Part shown: piece after piece, positions 1 to 11,074 of the stretch | Numbering within the stretch: the stretch's first letter is position 1 | Layout: every line of letters begins with the position of its first letter | From: Phaeoceros laevis | Lineage: Eukaryota; Anthocerotophyta; Anthocerotopsida; Notothyladales | DNA length: 32,243 nt | Reading direction: 5' to 3' | Assembly: GCA_049999765.1 (NCBI GenBank) | Contig: JBNGIQ010009343.1 | Location: 259,996 to 292,238 of the forward strand | Notes under the pieces: model-generated | What the model saw: only the letters and a program-made list of their open reading frames with translations | The model's database searches: none | What the model was told of the DNA's origin: nothing | Made by a program: the position numbers and the translations under genes

Positions 1-1186
1 AATTGAAAAGGTGAAGGATATGCGTCGAACAGACTCGTGAGAGCCGATTTGCACAAGACAGCTACAATTGAGTGCAGTACTTGAGCCAAGCCTGATGCCG
101 TTCCTGTTTGTGCAATGTGTGGACCTTAAGAGGCGATGGTGGAGTGGCGATCGATGAAATCGGCATGGCGCCCGCTACTACCGGCACTGACGCGTAAGTC
201 AGGGCTGTACCGGAGAGACGAACAGTTTAGGTGTATGAATACCGGGGACTGGACCCAAAACAGGCCGATCGTACCGGAGACTAGCACGTTTGGATGACAA
301 TTCCGTTTCTAACAAATAACTTTTTCATATTTTGTCCAAATCAGAAAAAAACCAGAAAAATAAGCTCCCCGCCAGGATACAACCCTATACCCCAACTGCC
401 AGATTTTTTGAACCAGGAACGAATAAACTATACATTTTAGTCCTTACGGTACCGGGACCGGCCCTTCTACTCCATTGCCTCACCCTTCGCTCTAGTCTAA
501 TTTATTCTGGTACACGTTGGATAGTAAGCATCTTCTTCTCCTTCCCTGACATACCCGTGCGCCCTTTGGTTTGCGCTATAGGGCCGGGCCACACGGCGAC
601 GATAAGATCGCAGTATGACTCAGGTTAGTATAAGAAAGAGTACTCGACTTGCTTAAAATGCAGAGGGGACAAAAATTGGCTCATGATGAGGATGATGATG
701 TTTCCGCGTGCTTACTCGTTGTTGATACACGATATTGGTTGCGTCACTTGCGTCTATTAACAGAAGGGCGGGACCCTGCGGCCGAACACGCAACAAAATC
801 AATGCCTGACCTCCTCCACGTGCCCCAACCCGACACGACCCGAGTCCCGTGACTTCGTCCCCAACTCCAGCCTGCAGCTCCTGTCCCCGCCCCGGTGCCT
901 TGAGATCCTCCTTGATGAGTGCTGCCTCACTTTCAGAGCTGCTTGTGGTGAGAATCTGGTGCCTTTTACCTATGGCCCACGGCAATTGGCATGGAAGAGA
1001 AAGTAGTCATGCTAGCTAAGAGCCGACTCTGTCAAACCCCGCTGATGTGGTACGTTCTTCTGGAGAGCCTTTTTTTCTTGAGCAAGTCCAATGGGGACTG
1101 CCAAAATGAAGGATACTTTCACCCTGGCTCCCTCTTGAGAGTGCCGCTGGTGTGCATGGCCAGAGCCACAATCTGCGTAGCAAAGA
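1..1186. other. Gene-free stretch downstream of TRAPPC2
   Basis: I see no supportable gene here. The open frames are short (up to about 110 codons), occur on both strands, and translate to sequence without recognisable motifs. The right part should contain the 3' untranslated region of the minus-strand TRAPPC2 gene that ends at 1187. No tRNA, tandem repeat or clear transposon end was noticed. Confidence 0.5.
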
Positions 1187-2172
1187 TTATAGGTATTTTC
1201 TTGCTAAGGCTCTAACCCTGGTGTCGAAGTAAGCTGAGGTGATGCGTGATCCTGGGACATAGAGGGGGTTCAGGAGTATCTGCACAAAAAAGAAGGTCCG
1301 ATAAGGAAGGAGTTGCAGACATGAGGCAGCAATGAGATGGCAGAGCACCATTTAGGATAGCTGGGATAAATGAGCAATAAGACACCAGGATGGAGTACCT
1401 TGATGTAAAGCTCGTGAACCTCCTGGAAGAAGCTCTTGATGCCATCTTCGTTCCTTGTGTCATGGAGCAGCATCAGCCGCGTCTGTGTGACCGGTCAAGG
1501 AGCAAAAACTTCAAAGTAATGGGGAAATGGCTGCAAACTACTACCATCACATGACCTGATAAAGAACAAAGATGTGCAGCTTGAAGGATATGACCAGCTG
1601 AGACATAAACTGAGACCAGCAGATCGTTGAACTTGTCAACAACTTTCAGGAACCTGGGAAGAACAACAACACCGGCAGAGTGTAAGTGTCGGTATGAGCA
1701 AAACCTAGGCCGAGCTTGCAACGAGGCAAAATGGGAGCGCACATTGCATTCGTGGTCCAGACAGCATCTTGTACGATGTCCAACGCCGCATGCAAGATGA
1801 ATTGGTGCAAATGTGTGCCCTCGTCCTTCTGTCACTCACAATCGTCCACAAAGTCAGACGCACAAGCTGCTGCTCAAACCTCAAGAGTTGGCTGGATCCG
1901 AGGAACCTATGCCTGTCTGCAAAAAACTTGAAGCTAGATCATGAAAGCTCGCAGCTAAATCCATCAACTGTGTTTTCACTCGCGCCTGCTGTAGATGCAG
2001 GTGCAATCTCTCTAGAAATTGCATGTCGCAACTGGAGGGCATCGAATCCAGCCGAGCCCTACTACGTCTGGGAGGAAATGGGAAACGGTACCTTGGGAGC
2101 AGTGCCTAATTCGCTTTCGTAAATGGGACAGTCGTTGCGCGCCACGATCACGAAGCACGCTGTGCTGCCCAT
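1187..2172 (-). CDS. TRAPPC2: TRAPPC2 / sedlin, TRAPP tethering complex subunit
   Basis: Small longin-fold core subunit of the TRAPP complexes, which tether ER-to-Golgi vesicles and activate Rab GTPases. I assembled five exons on the minus strand: 2092-2172, 1743-1828, 1592-1653, 1399-1484 and 1187-1279. Every phase matches, giving 135 aa, the length I know for plant TRAPPC2. Recognisable stretches in order are MGSTACFVIV, RNDCPIYE, HLHQFILHAALD, FLKVVDKFNDLLVSVYV, MLLHDTRNEDGIKSFFQ, NPLYVPGS and the C-terminal RALARKYL. The start is the ATG at 2172, whose context aligns with family N-termini. Introns 1, 2 and 4 are GT-AG. Intron 3 (1485-1591) is read as AT-AC and makes residue 77 Gln (SAGQTR), where relatives usually have His (AGHTR). 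Identity is firm; the exact 3' end of intron 3 is the weakest point. Confidence 0.93.
1485..1591 (-). other. U12-type AT-AC intron in TRAPPC2
   Basis: On the coding strand the intron opens with ATATCCTTCA, close to the minor-spliceosome donor consensus ATATCCTTT. Near its 3' end it has TCCTTGAC, the U12 branch-site consensus, with the presumed branch A at 1495. It ends in CACAC, 10 nt beyond that A. Length is 107 nt. Removing it joins C to AG and keeps the frame into TRLMLLHD. No GT-AG pair in this interval does so. Confidence 0.78.
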
Positions 2173-4268
2173 CTGCTTCCCTGCATCTCAAACCTCCTGC
2201 GACATTGCGGATACTAGTCTACACCAGCCCTACAAAAGCTGCGAACCGACGACTGGCTAAACCCTGGTTCAGGCTGGTTGGAACAACTGGCCTTCAATTT
2301 ATTGGTCTACTACTCCAGAGAGGAACTTGTGATGCGCCGTACTACAGATGATCAGGCGCTTTATTGTTTGTCCAGTTGCGGGATGTCTGGGCATTGCCCT
2401 GCAGCAGTGATCCTTCCCCGACCTCAGGGTGCACAACGACTGGATTTGGAGGTTGCCTGGTGTCGGAGTATACGTAGAACGACGGCAACTGGCATAAACC
2501 AGGTTGTCAAGGTGCAGGTTTCGTGCTCTGATAAGCTGCATCCAGCAGCCAGCTACGTGAGCTGAGGTTCCAGATGAAAGGCTTTGAAGCTAGAGTTTGC
2601 TCATTCTGAATGGAGATGGAATTGTTGGAGGCGGAAAGACATACCTAGGACATGAAGTTCGGGGGCAATCTGCAATGTCTGCCTTCCGTCAACGTCACCG
2701 GCGTCGGTCATACACCGGCAGCCACATTCTTCCGCAAGTTGGTACGAGGCAGTTGGACTTCGGTAAGGGCCTTGGAATCCAGGACACAATAGCTAGCGGG
2801 ATGTGCACCTTTTTCAGCCATGTCAAGCTGCCTGGCCAACTGGAGTTTCACTCACGCCCCTCTGAGAAGGCCGCAGAAGCGGTGCTCCTAGTCCGCAAAC
2901 AGCCGGTACTTCCACAGTGCCTCTGCATTATGTTGCATACATCATTGGCTTGAGTAGCATCTTGACGGCAGGTGGAGCGTGGCAGATTGGATCAAAAATC
3001 TCGATGGAGACGATGGTGCAAGCAACGCGCACCAGTCTCAAGGAGCTGCGAGTCAGAGTTGTGCGCACTATGGTCCGTCTTCAAGGTGGCAGGACGAGTC
3101 ATCCCGGCCAGGCAGGGTCTGCAGCACTGACTGCTGGGACAGACCTTCAAACTCGGCACCGTCTGACGCTGGAGAGCACGATGGGGTGCAACCCTGACCT
3201 CACCTGCTTTTGTTGGTGGCCTCAGCTGTAGCTCACTGAGGAATAAGCTTTTATACCGCCTCTCTCCAGGTCTGAAGGGGATAAGCAGACTCTCTCGGCC
3301 AGTATATCATCCGACTTCACATCCAGACTTGCCTGGGGTGTGGCCTGTTCTTACAAGTTAGGTGCAGTGGAGCTTCACCGACCCTTTCAGCCTGCATCTT
3401 ATGTTTCGCCATACATTACGGAATCCCGGTCCTCATCTGTTGAGTTGGCTTAATTGGTTGACAGATTGGACCCCAAGGTAACTGTCTTCTCGAGATACAG
3501 CAGTGATGCCTCTGCTGGGAGACGGCTTATTTTACAGGTGCACTCTCACACGTCTTCTTTGCACGCAGAATGCAGAAATGGAGAGTGGGATGTTAACCTA
3601 CTCCTACTCTTCAGGGTGTGGGAAGAGTAGGTACAGCGGACACCATTTCTGCAATGTGGGCCCTACCCGTTGGCAGGCCCTCTCAGGCCGCGCTAAGTTG
3701 GACCCATGTTCTTCCCGGCACAGGTTTCACTCCCTCGCTGTGCTGCGGGATCCTTCAGGGTTGCTCTGTGGCAGTGGCCAGTTACCTAAAGCCTTCACTC
3801 ATTCACTGCAGGTGACCATGTGGGAGAGTCGGTCCAGTTGAAGTTTCTCTACGGGGGCAGTGGAGCTTTCGTCCTTAGCTGGAAGGCACAAGTGGGGGAA
3901 AATAACTGAGATTCTGCAATGTTTCAAACGACACCTCTGAGAAGCCTGGAAGCTGCTAATCTCAAGCAACTAAGTTACATGTGAGCAACTGTTTTACACA
4001 ACTTAGAAGCCTAGTACACGACTGGCTGACTGCAAGTGAGTACTTGCAAGGCCCTGGAGAGTTGTGTTGTTGTCTAAGATTATCCAAAAATTTAGCACCC
4101 TTAGGTAGCACCGCTGTTCCGGATACTTTTAATAAGATGATACAAACTTTTTCCTGGAAGTAGTAGTTCGGGCGACTGACCTCAGCTAATTGGCCATACG
4201 GACAGACGCGCATTTACAAGGAGAAAATGCCTTGAACCATGAAGTAGCTACCAGTTCCAGTTACGTTG
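2173..4268 (+). other. Unexplained interval with coding-like stretches, no gene model
   Basis: This 2.1 kb lies between the TRAPPC2 start and the DBP5 stop. Open stretches concentrate on the + strand: 2597-2953 (118 codons), 2655-2762 (MKFGGNLQCL then FFRKLVRGSW), about 3271-3450 (LSASISSDFTSRLAWGVACS) and 3811-3909 (ESVQLKFLYGGSGAFVLSWK, then a stop). Several have the alternating polar/hydrophobic pattern of beta strands. I could not join them in frame with plausible introns, and I do not recognise the family. It may be a decayed gene, or a real gene whose exons I placed wrongly. Roughly 3910-4268 shows nothing and probably includes the DBP5 3' untranslated region. Confidence 0.3.
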
Positions 4269-6552
4269 CTATGCCAGGCCAGCTTCCTTCAGAACGTTCT
4301 CAAAAGCATCATCGTCGTCGTATTGTACCTGCAGTGCCAACTTCCTGTGAGCCATGTGACAAAAAGACGTCTAAAGCGTCGACTCCTAATAAGTCTGTTG
4401 AAGCTTACTGTTGAAGCTAATACGTCTGTAGAAGCTTACTTCAGGGATAAGCCGGTTGAAATGCCTTGCAATTTTATCTAGATCCCTTTCATCTTGCTGG
4501 GTCGCCAGCAGATTGAAGGCCGCACCTGCGAGAATCAATTGATCATGTTCTTAGGATCCTTCCATAAGCTCCCCAAAGACTACCAGAAAAACACTTTGCA
4601 CGACAAGCCTACCTTTTCGACCAAACCGTCCACTTCTACCAATCCTGTGTAGGTAAACCTCATAATCAGGTTCGTTCGAAGGGGGTTGTTTCACAGGGAC
4701 GTCATAATTCACAACCAGAGTCACCTGCGAGTGCCACAACTCACTGTCAGATTTAACCAATACTTGGTGAACGGCATGAAGCCACACCCCATATAATAAA
4801 CTGATCCAAAGAACAGACCTGAGCTTGATCAAATCCTCTTGCCAGAACATCAGTGGCGATCAAGATCTTGGTTTCTCCGGATCTGAACTCGCGAATGACT
4901 CGATCTCGGTCGTCATGGCTAAGCCCTCCTTGAATTGATGTGCACTTGTGACCGTCTGCTTCCAAAGTCCTGTGTAACTCACTAGCACTGTTTCTGGTTT
5001 TCACAAAAATGATGGATTGACCGAGCCTTTCTGCAATTGGGAAGATCCTGTCTCTGAGTACTTCAATCTTAGCTGCTGCAGTAGGACATCTCACTCGGTA
5101 CTGCTTGATCACATCCAACGACAAATCCTCCTTGGGAACAAAAATGTAGTTTGCTCTCTGAACAGTTCTCATGGCAAATTGCTTAACTTTTTCACTAAAA
5201 GTTGCCGAAAACAGAAGTATCTGCAGAAGGAGTTTCGCAGCACTCAGTAACGACTTTCTAGGGCTAGAGAACACAAAAAGACTGAACCATGAACCCGAAG
5301 AACCTACAAAAACTGGCAGACAAACACAATCTTTACAGCCTCATTTTTTTGGTCATACAAAGCAAAATAGATCACACCTACCTGGCAGGCCCCTCTGCTC
5401 TTCAAGATGTCCTTCATAATACGATCACTATCGTCCCTAAAGCCATCCTGTAAGTGAAATGGAACAATAGAATCGTCAATCTAAGAAAAGCAGACAATCA
5501 GAAAAGCCTCAAATAGACAACGAAGCCATGTTCCAGCTATTACCTGATCCAACATGTGGTCTGCTTCATCAAAGACAAGAACCTTGATGTTCCTTGTGCT
5601 TAAAATCTTCTGGCTCATCCACCTCTTTAACGTGCCAGGCGTGCCTATGACCACCTGATCCACCACCTGTCCGCGACGGCTAGCCCCTGTTTCAACAGGG
5701 ATTGCTAAGGCAGCCGTGATCCCAGTGTACTTCCCCATTTTCATTAATACTTCCTCGTTCTGTTCAGATAACCAAATATCTCGGACGTTATGTCCGCCCA
5801 CAATACATGGACAAAAACCCTGGCTACCCTTGACTACCGACAAGCTCCATAAACCTACAATCCATAAAAGATGAACACCCCAATTGCACACAAACCTGCA
5901 TCGCCAGTTCTCTAGTTGGGCAGACGCAAAGCGCCTGTGGAGCCTTCAAATCAGGATCTACTCGGGTCAGCATTCCAAGCACAAAACATGTCGTCTTGCC
6001 AGAGCCATTATGCGCCTGTGCTATCAGGTTCTGGTAAGGCGGTGTGACGATCATCGGCAAAGTGATGGCCTGAATTTTGCTCGGCTTCTCAAACTTCATT
6101 TCGGAGTAAATACCCTGGAGCAAGGCGGGACTAAGCGGCAGATCCTCGAAGGACTTGGCCGAGGAATAAATCGTATTGCCGTCCGCCACCACCTTCTTGA
6201 TCTCTGTCTCGGGAAGAGCTTCCACATCCTCGTTCAGCTGCGGGGCCTGCAGCGAAATCTCTGGCTTATCCACCTTCTCGCTCTCTGTGTCCACCTTGAG
6301 CGACCCCATGGCAAGGGCCACCAATTCCGACTCTATCCCGTCATCCTTCGCAACCGCAACACTACTGTCATTTTCCTTATCCTTGGCTTGCTCATTCTGT
6401 TCCAGCTCCTTCTGGTCCACCGAGTTCGCCTCCTTCAACTTCTCGGCGGCTGGCTTTGCTACAATTTCAGAAGCAGTCGACTGGACGGCGGCCTCGCCGG
6501 ACTGGGCGGCAGCCTCGCCGTCGCCTTGGCTTCCCGCCATCTTCGTTCTCAC
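4269..6552 (-). CDS. DBP5: DEAD-box ATP-dependent RNA helicase DBP5/LOS4 (DDX19 type)
   Basis: RNA helicase that acts at the cytoplasmic face of the nuclear pore and releases export factors from mRNA; the Arabidopsis counterpart is LOS4/RH38. Seven GT-AG exons: 5896-6552, 5544-5759, 5382-5447, 4819-5220, 4613-4724, 4440-4525 and 4269-4328, in frame throughout, 532 aa. Acidic, low-complexity N-terminus to about residue 115. Then Q motif ([11 protein letters not shown], about 156), motif I AHNGSGKT (180-187), PTREL (212-216), DEAD (283-286), SATF (318-321), [10 protein letters not shown] (about 436-445) and HRIGRSGR (473-480). The AHNGSGKT form of motif I and the GFRDD segment after DEAD distinguish DBP5 from eIF4A. 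The C-terminus [11 protein letters not shown] fits the plant family. A second ATG at 6540 (MAGSQGD) is an equally good or better start, giving 528 aa. Transcribed divergently from CDC20. Confidence 0.95.
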
Positions 6553-7730
6553 ACAAGTCTGGAGGCTGGACTGTGAGAGGAGGTCCCAAACCTAGTTAAA
6601 TTGGGGCTGAACATAATGAAACACATTAACGTACGTATTACTTTAACTCCTGGCTATAACTTGCTGTAAAACTAAGTCTTCAGCAGACCGTTGGCCACTT
6701 CGAATGCCATTCTTGCAGCGAGTGAGAAGCCACTTTTCGAGCTGCTGTCTCCGTCAAATTCAGGAGCACTGTCAGCACGATTGACGGCGGTTCCTATTCT
6801 CCGGGTTCTTTCCGAGCTGAATTCTCTGGGTCGGGCAGTGGTCCTTCGAGATTTGTTGCAGGTGGCTGAAGAAGTGGAGATGAGGCGGCCATGTTTGGGG
6901 GTCTGTCGTTCAGCCGGTGTCCGCGCTGGTGTTTCCTCACTAGGGGAGAAGTAGCTGAAGTTGTGGGAAGCTGAGGACATGGATAATTTGTGAGACATCC
7001 AATTCAGCTCAGGTTTGCTCAATTAGCGAGTCCTTGTGGTAAGTGGAAGTAATTCTCGGACCTCCATCTTGCAGAGCCACCTGGGAGGCTCCAAATTAGT
7101 CGTGAAGTGGCCCTGCGTGGCTGCAAGCTATGTTTTCACAAGAACCTGGTGCTACAGTTGCTCCCGGCATCTCTGTACTCATTTTCTTATTCAGTGTCTG
7201 CCGCATACGTCCTCTTGAACATTTTGAATGATGAGTTGTTTTCACGTCAGAGTTGGACTTCGCCTCTGGCAACATAATTCGCTGTCAGGATTGGAGTTGG
7301 GACATGGAAAATTGATCTCAGTTTAACCTGGGGGCAGTGCGCTAAACCGCTGAACAGGAACTCAACAGGCATTGACCTTAACACTGGCTTCCATTCTTAC
7401 CTCCCTGCGTCCTAGTGCGGAAGGTTGCCAGCTGTCCTCGATCGGATCATGTGCCTAGCACTGACCTTCCAGCCTGAGAGGGAGGCAAGGTTTTCTGTTC
7501 ATGGGCATACTAAGCAACCGCATGCCCACTCGATTTTTCTCTCAATGTGGACGGATGTCCTTTGTCTGTTAACTCGTTCATTGTTTCCAATTCATGTTCA
7601 GCTGACGAAGCGAGTGTGGGGATGAAGGGATAGCATTTGTGGACTAACCCTTGAAACACGCCTAGTATTTGCGCTGTGTTTGTGTTGGCTAGTTGGCAAT
7701 TTTGCAGGATTGTGAAGCACTTACTTGGGA
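6553..7730. promoter_or_regulatory. Divergent intergenic region between DBP5 and CDC20
   Basis: These 1.2 kb separate two genes transcribed away from each other, so both promoters and 5' untranslated regions must lie here. A strong donor-like site (GTGGTAAGTGG near 7036) could mark a 5' untranslated intron of CDC20, but this is inference. No clear TATA box was picked out. The left part holds one possible small minus-strand ORF, described separately. Confidence 0.4.
6672..6998 (-). CDS. Possible small Ser/Arg-rich protein, unrecognised
   Basis: A minus-strand frame of 108 codons runs from the ATG at 6998 to a stop at 6672. It is basic and rich in Ser, Thr and Arg (TPARTPAERQTP, NKSRRTTARPREFSSERTRR) and ends in AARMAFEVANGLLKT. 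The AFEVAN string faintly resembles a motif I remember in DUF3475 of PSI-type plant proteins, but too little matches to assign it. It lies 120 bp upstream of the DBP5 start on the same strand, so it could be part of a DBP5 leader, a small gene, or chance. Confidence 0.25.
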   Translation of the reverse strand: MSHKLSMSSASHNFSYFSPSEETPARTPAERQTPKHGRLISTSSATCNKSRRTTARPREFSSERTRRIGTAVNRADSAPEFDGDSSSKSGFSLAARMAFEVANGLLKT

Positions 7731-10140
7731 ATGTCGACAGTCCCAGCTGCAGGAAAACGAACTCACCAACGGTCTGAGAAACGGCGCCCTACCCACCTGC
7801 TCATCCCTCGTCATGGAGCAGCGTCAAGGCTTCAGGTGTGACTATATGTTACGTTTCTTCCATGACCTGGGTTAGGCCAGTGGTGGTTGGGCCTCGATTG
7901 CTTCTGTGAACATTATGGTGTTGGAGGTGTTGAAGGTGTCTCCACTTGTAACCTAATCTGGTGATTCCAGGGTGACAGGTTCATCCCAAATCGCAGCGCC
8001 ATGGATCTTGATGTAGCACATTTCAACTTACTCAGAGAAGCAAAGGAAAATGCTAATTCAAATCTCCAAGTTTCGTCTCCTCTCAAGGTGACACAGTCTT
8101 TCATATTCCACATGCTGCTCTTTAATAAAAAAAGCCACGAACAGCTCTGGTCGGCTGGTAATGTTAAACAGGCATACATGTTGCTGTTGTGCTAACATCT
8201 TTGGATTCTCCCAGGAGGAGTATAAGCGGCAGCTTGCAGAAAATCTGCTGCATGATGTTTCAGCATTAGAGAGCCCAAAAATTCTGTCATTCAAGAAGAA
8301 GGGACTTTTTTTCCCTAGCTGTATAGACCATCCTTTGCTTCCAGTTGATTCCACAGGCTTAAGAAGCCCGCCACCAAAAAGAACCTTCAGGCACATTCCT
8401 CAGGTACGTCATCAGCATGTCAGGCAAGGCTGGCGTGCGTCACATTTCTCACTCGAACTGCAAGTCATGGGTCGGTTTTATTGTGCAGTCACCCGACAGA
8501 ATTTTGGATGCCCCGGAGCTGGTAGATGATTATTACTTGAATCTTCTGGATTGGAGCTGCAACAATGTGGTGGCAGTGGCGCTGGGAACCAGTGTGTATT
8601 TGTGGTTTGCTGACAGTGGAGCAATAAAGCAACTTATGAACACAACCGATGATGAAGACTTTGTAACAAGCGTTGCATGGGCTCAAGACGGGAAGCACAT
8701 CGCCATTGGGCTCAACAACAGCGAGATACAATTACTAGATGTTGCTGAATTGCGCAAGGTCTCCGTTGGGCCCCACTACGTTACATGTAAGCAGGTCGAT
8801 TTCCAATATGTAGCTTTATGCTGACGAAAGATAAACTTGAGTGGATTGAAGGTTCGGAGCATGCACGGTCATCAAAACCGTGTTGGAAGCTTGGCATGGA
8901 ATGGCTCAACGCTCACTTCAGGAGGTCGAGACAGCCGCATAATAAACCATGATGGTATGATGTGTGCATCATACACTTAGTTGAGTGAGACCTCAGAGAT
9001 GTTATCTCCCAGCAAAGTTGTGCTAGCTCTCCATTCCCAGCATAGGAAAAAGCAACTGCATACTTACTCCTTTGTTCACCTCTTGGTTCTGGGTTTTGTA
9101 CAGTACGCGTCCGTGACCATAGGTCCTCCGTCTTGGTGGGCCACAGTCAAGAAGTCTGTGGACTCAAGTGGGCGTCATCAGGCAGCCAGCTAGCCAGTGG
9201 AGGAAATGACAATCTTTTGTTCATCTGGGATGCTGCTCGTATCAACACAATGCGGTCTGGACAGTCAAGTGCACAGTATTTGCATAGGATGGATCAGCAT
9301 CAGGCAGCAGTAAAAGCCCTTGCTTGGTGTCCATTTCAAGCAAACTTGTTAGCATCAGGTGGAGGTACAGCTGATCGGTGTATAAAGTTCTGGAATACTC
9401 AGTCAGGAGCTTGCATTCAAAGCGTTGATACACTGTCGCAGGTGCAAGAATTTTTCCTGGTCACCCGTGTCGTGTTGGACTGTTTCCTGTGGGGCTTTTT
9501 TAGGGGAGCAGTCATTTGATATTACGTGAAGTTCAGTTACTTGCTCTACTAGCAATCCGTCCTATCACTGGGCTGTGAGGAGTAGGAGGGTTGTACACCC
9601 TCTTCATCCCTGAACCCCTGGGCACGTGGTCGCAAACAACAAAAGAGGCTGTTTGTTGTTTGTGGTGTAATTTCATGAGGGTATAACCAAGGGGCTCATT
9701 CTCATCTGAAACGTTTCTTTGTACAGGTGTGTGCACTTCAGTGGAATACACGTCAGAAAGAGATCTTAAGCAGTCATGGGTTCAGTTTGAATCAGCTTTG
9801 CTTGTGGAAGTATCCTGCGATGGCCAAGCTGGCTGAACTTCGAGGTCATTCGTCTCGAGTATTACATCTTGCACAGGTTGGTGTTAACGATCTGGAGCAC
9901 AAACAGTTTCAAACTGATGGTGTTCTAGGAATGGCTGGCTTGCTTTCCTTTAGTCGTGTAAGCTGCTGACTAAGATACACCTCAAAACAGAGCCCAGATG
10001 GACGAACTGTTGTCTCCGCTGCGGCAGATGAGACCCTTCGGTTTTGGAATGTGTTTGAATCACCCCACCCACATAAGGAGGCGCAGAACTCAGGAGGTCA
10101 AGAAGATAAATTATCTCTACGAAGCATACATATCCGCTGA
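7731..10140 (+). CDS. CDC20: CDC20, WD40 co-activator of the anaphase-promoting complex
   Basis: Substrate-recognition co-activator of the APC/C ubiquitin ligase and target of the spindle checkpoint. Eight exons: 7731-7835, 7971-8087, 8215-8403, 8489-8758, 8852-8954, 9104-9441, 9727-9876 and 9991-10140, all in frame, 473 aa. Exon 1 (starting [14 protein letters not shown]) was chosen because its donor puts the C-box in frame; an in-frame stop blocks reading straight through upstream of exon 2. Visible motifs are the C-box DRFIPNR (37-43), KEN (60-62), a MAD2-binding-like KILSFK (96-101), the WD40 propeller from about 150 ([50 protein letters not shown]) and the C-terminal Ile-Arg tail (HIR). 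[10 protein letters not shown] and GLNNSEIQL separate it from CDH1/CCS52. Two blade-ending WD dipeptides are altered (LWFADSG, QLLD). Confidence 0.94.
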
Positions 10141-11074
10141 TTTATAAGGTGTTGATATTTCTGATATTGGACGGGTCAACTCAAAACTGGTCGAGCAGTG
10201 CAAGGTAAGAATGGATCCAACAACACCCGCTTTCACAAGATTCATGGTCCGTCAGTTATCTGATTCTCATTTTGTATTACCCTCCAGGCATGCAAGAGTC
10301 AGCAATCAGAGAAGCTCTGTATATATTCAATGTGGTTGCGTCTTCCTGGACGAAATTTTACCGGCTTTGTTCTTGTAGCGAGGAGGGACGGGAAGCCTAT
10401 GTGATCAATATCAAATCTTCATGTCAAAGCAAAGGAGTTGCAACTTCAGAAGGCTAATTCGAGGTTGAATCCCGCTAAATCAGTATAAATAGCACACTGA
10501 ATGCGCGTGCTGATGTAACGGGTTACTGTCCGAGCCAACGCATCTCTCTGAATGTCCGAGTGCGGGTGAAGGAATGCGGGTTGTTCCAACTTCGGCCATT
10601 CTCCATCAATCTGAGGAGTAGAGGACGGAGGGTCAAAAAGACCTCCAAGGGGAAGGTATTCTTTTCTTACATAAGCACCTAGTCTAGGTAGAAACATAGG
10701 ACAGCAGGCAAGGAAGTTACTCGTTATTACCACTTGTTATGTCAACACTAGAACATCTTGTTGCTAGAACGTGTCTTTTTCTCCCAGAAAAAGTGCATTA
10801 CGTTTTGTTGCATGCTTAAGCCTGTATCAAAAGCCCATTAGGTCTCAAAATGATGATGCACAAGGAAAGAGCAAATGTCTTGAAAGTTCTACAACTCTTA
10901 AAGTTAATCTCAATCAATGAGCACTTACAACTGAAGTAGACCGGAATTCTGGATGTATTTCTTTTCAATATAGTTTTGCCCCACGTAGGGTTAAGATAAA
11001 GTTAAAAAAAAGATACTCGGTGTAGTGCACTCCTAAATTTGCTGGCCACATTAAAGATCATGAAAGATAATCAA
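10141..11074. other. Intergenic, convergent 3' regions of CDC20 and CFAP100
   Basis: The two flanking genes converge on this interval, so it should hold both 3' untranslated regions. Base composition becomes clearly AT-rich from about 10740 to the right. A 95-codon minus-strand frame at 10446-10733 (containing PPSSTPQIDGEWPKLEQ) was not recognised and is not called. Confidence 0.4.

Noticed and set aside
1485-1600. GT-AG alternative for TRAPPC2 intron 3 (donor GCTG|GTCATA)
   Set aside because: No AG acceptor restores the frame of TRLMLLHD. The U12 signals at the AT-AC borders are much better.
5884-6576. + strand frames of 230 and 139 codons
   Set aside because: They are antisense to the first exon of DBP5, whose identity is certain.
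10484-10492. TATAAATAG, a perfect TATA-like box
   Set aside because: No + strand gene follows it; the next genes are on the minus strand or far away.
10446-10733. Minus-strand frame of 95 codons with PPSSTPQIDGEWPKLEQ
   Set aside because: The middle looks coding-like, but no family was recognised, no partner exon was found, and it lies in a convergent 3' region.
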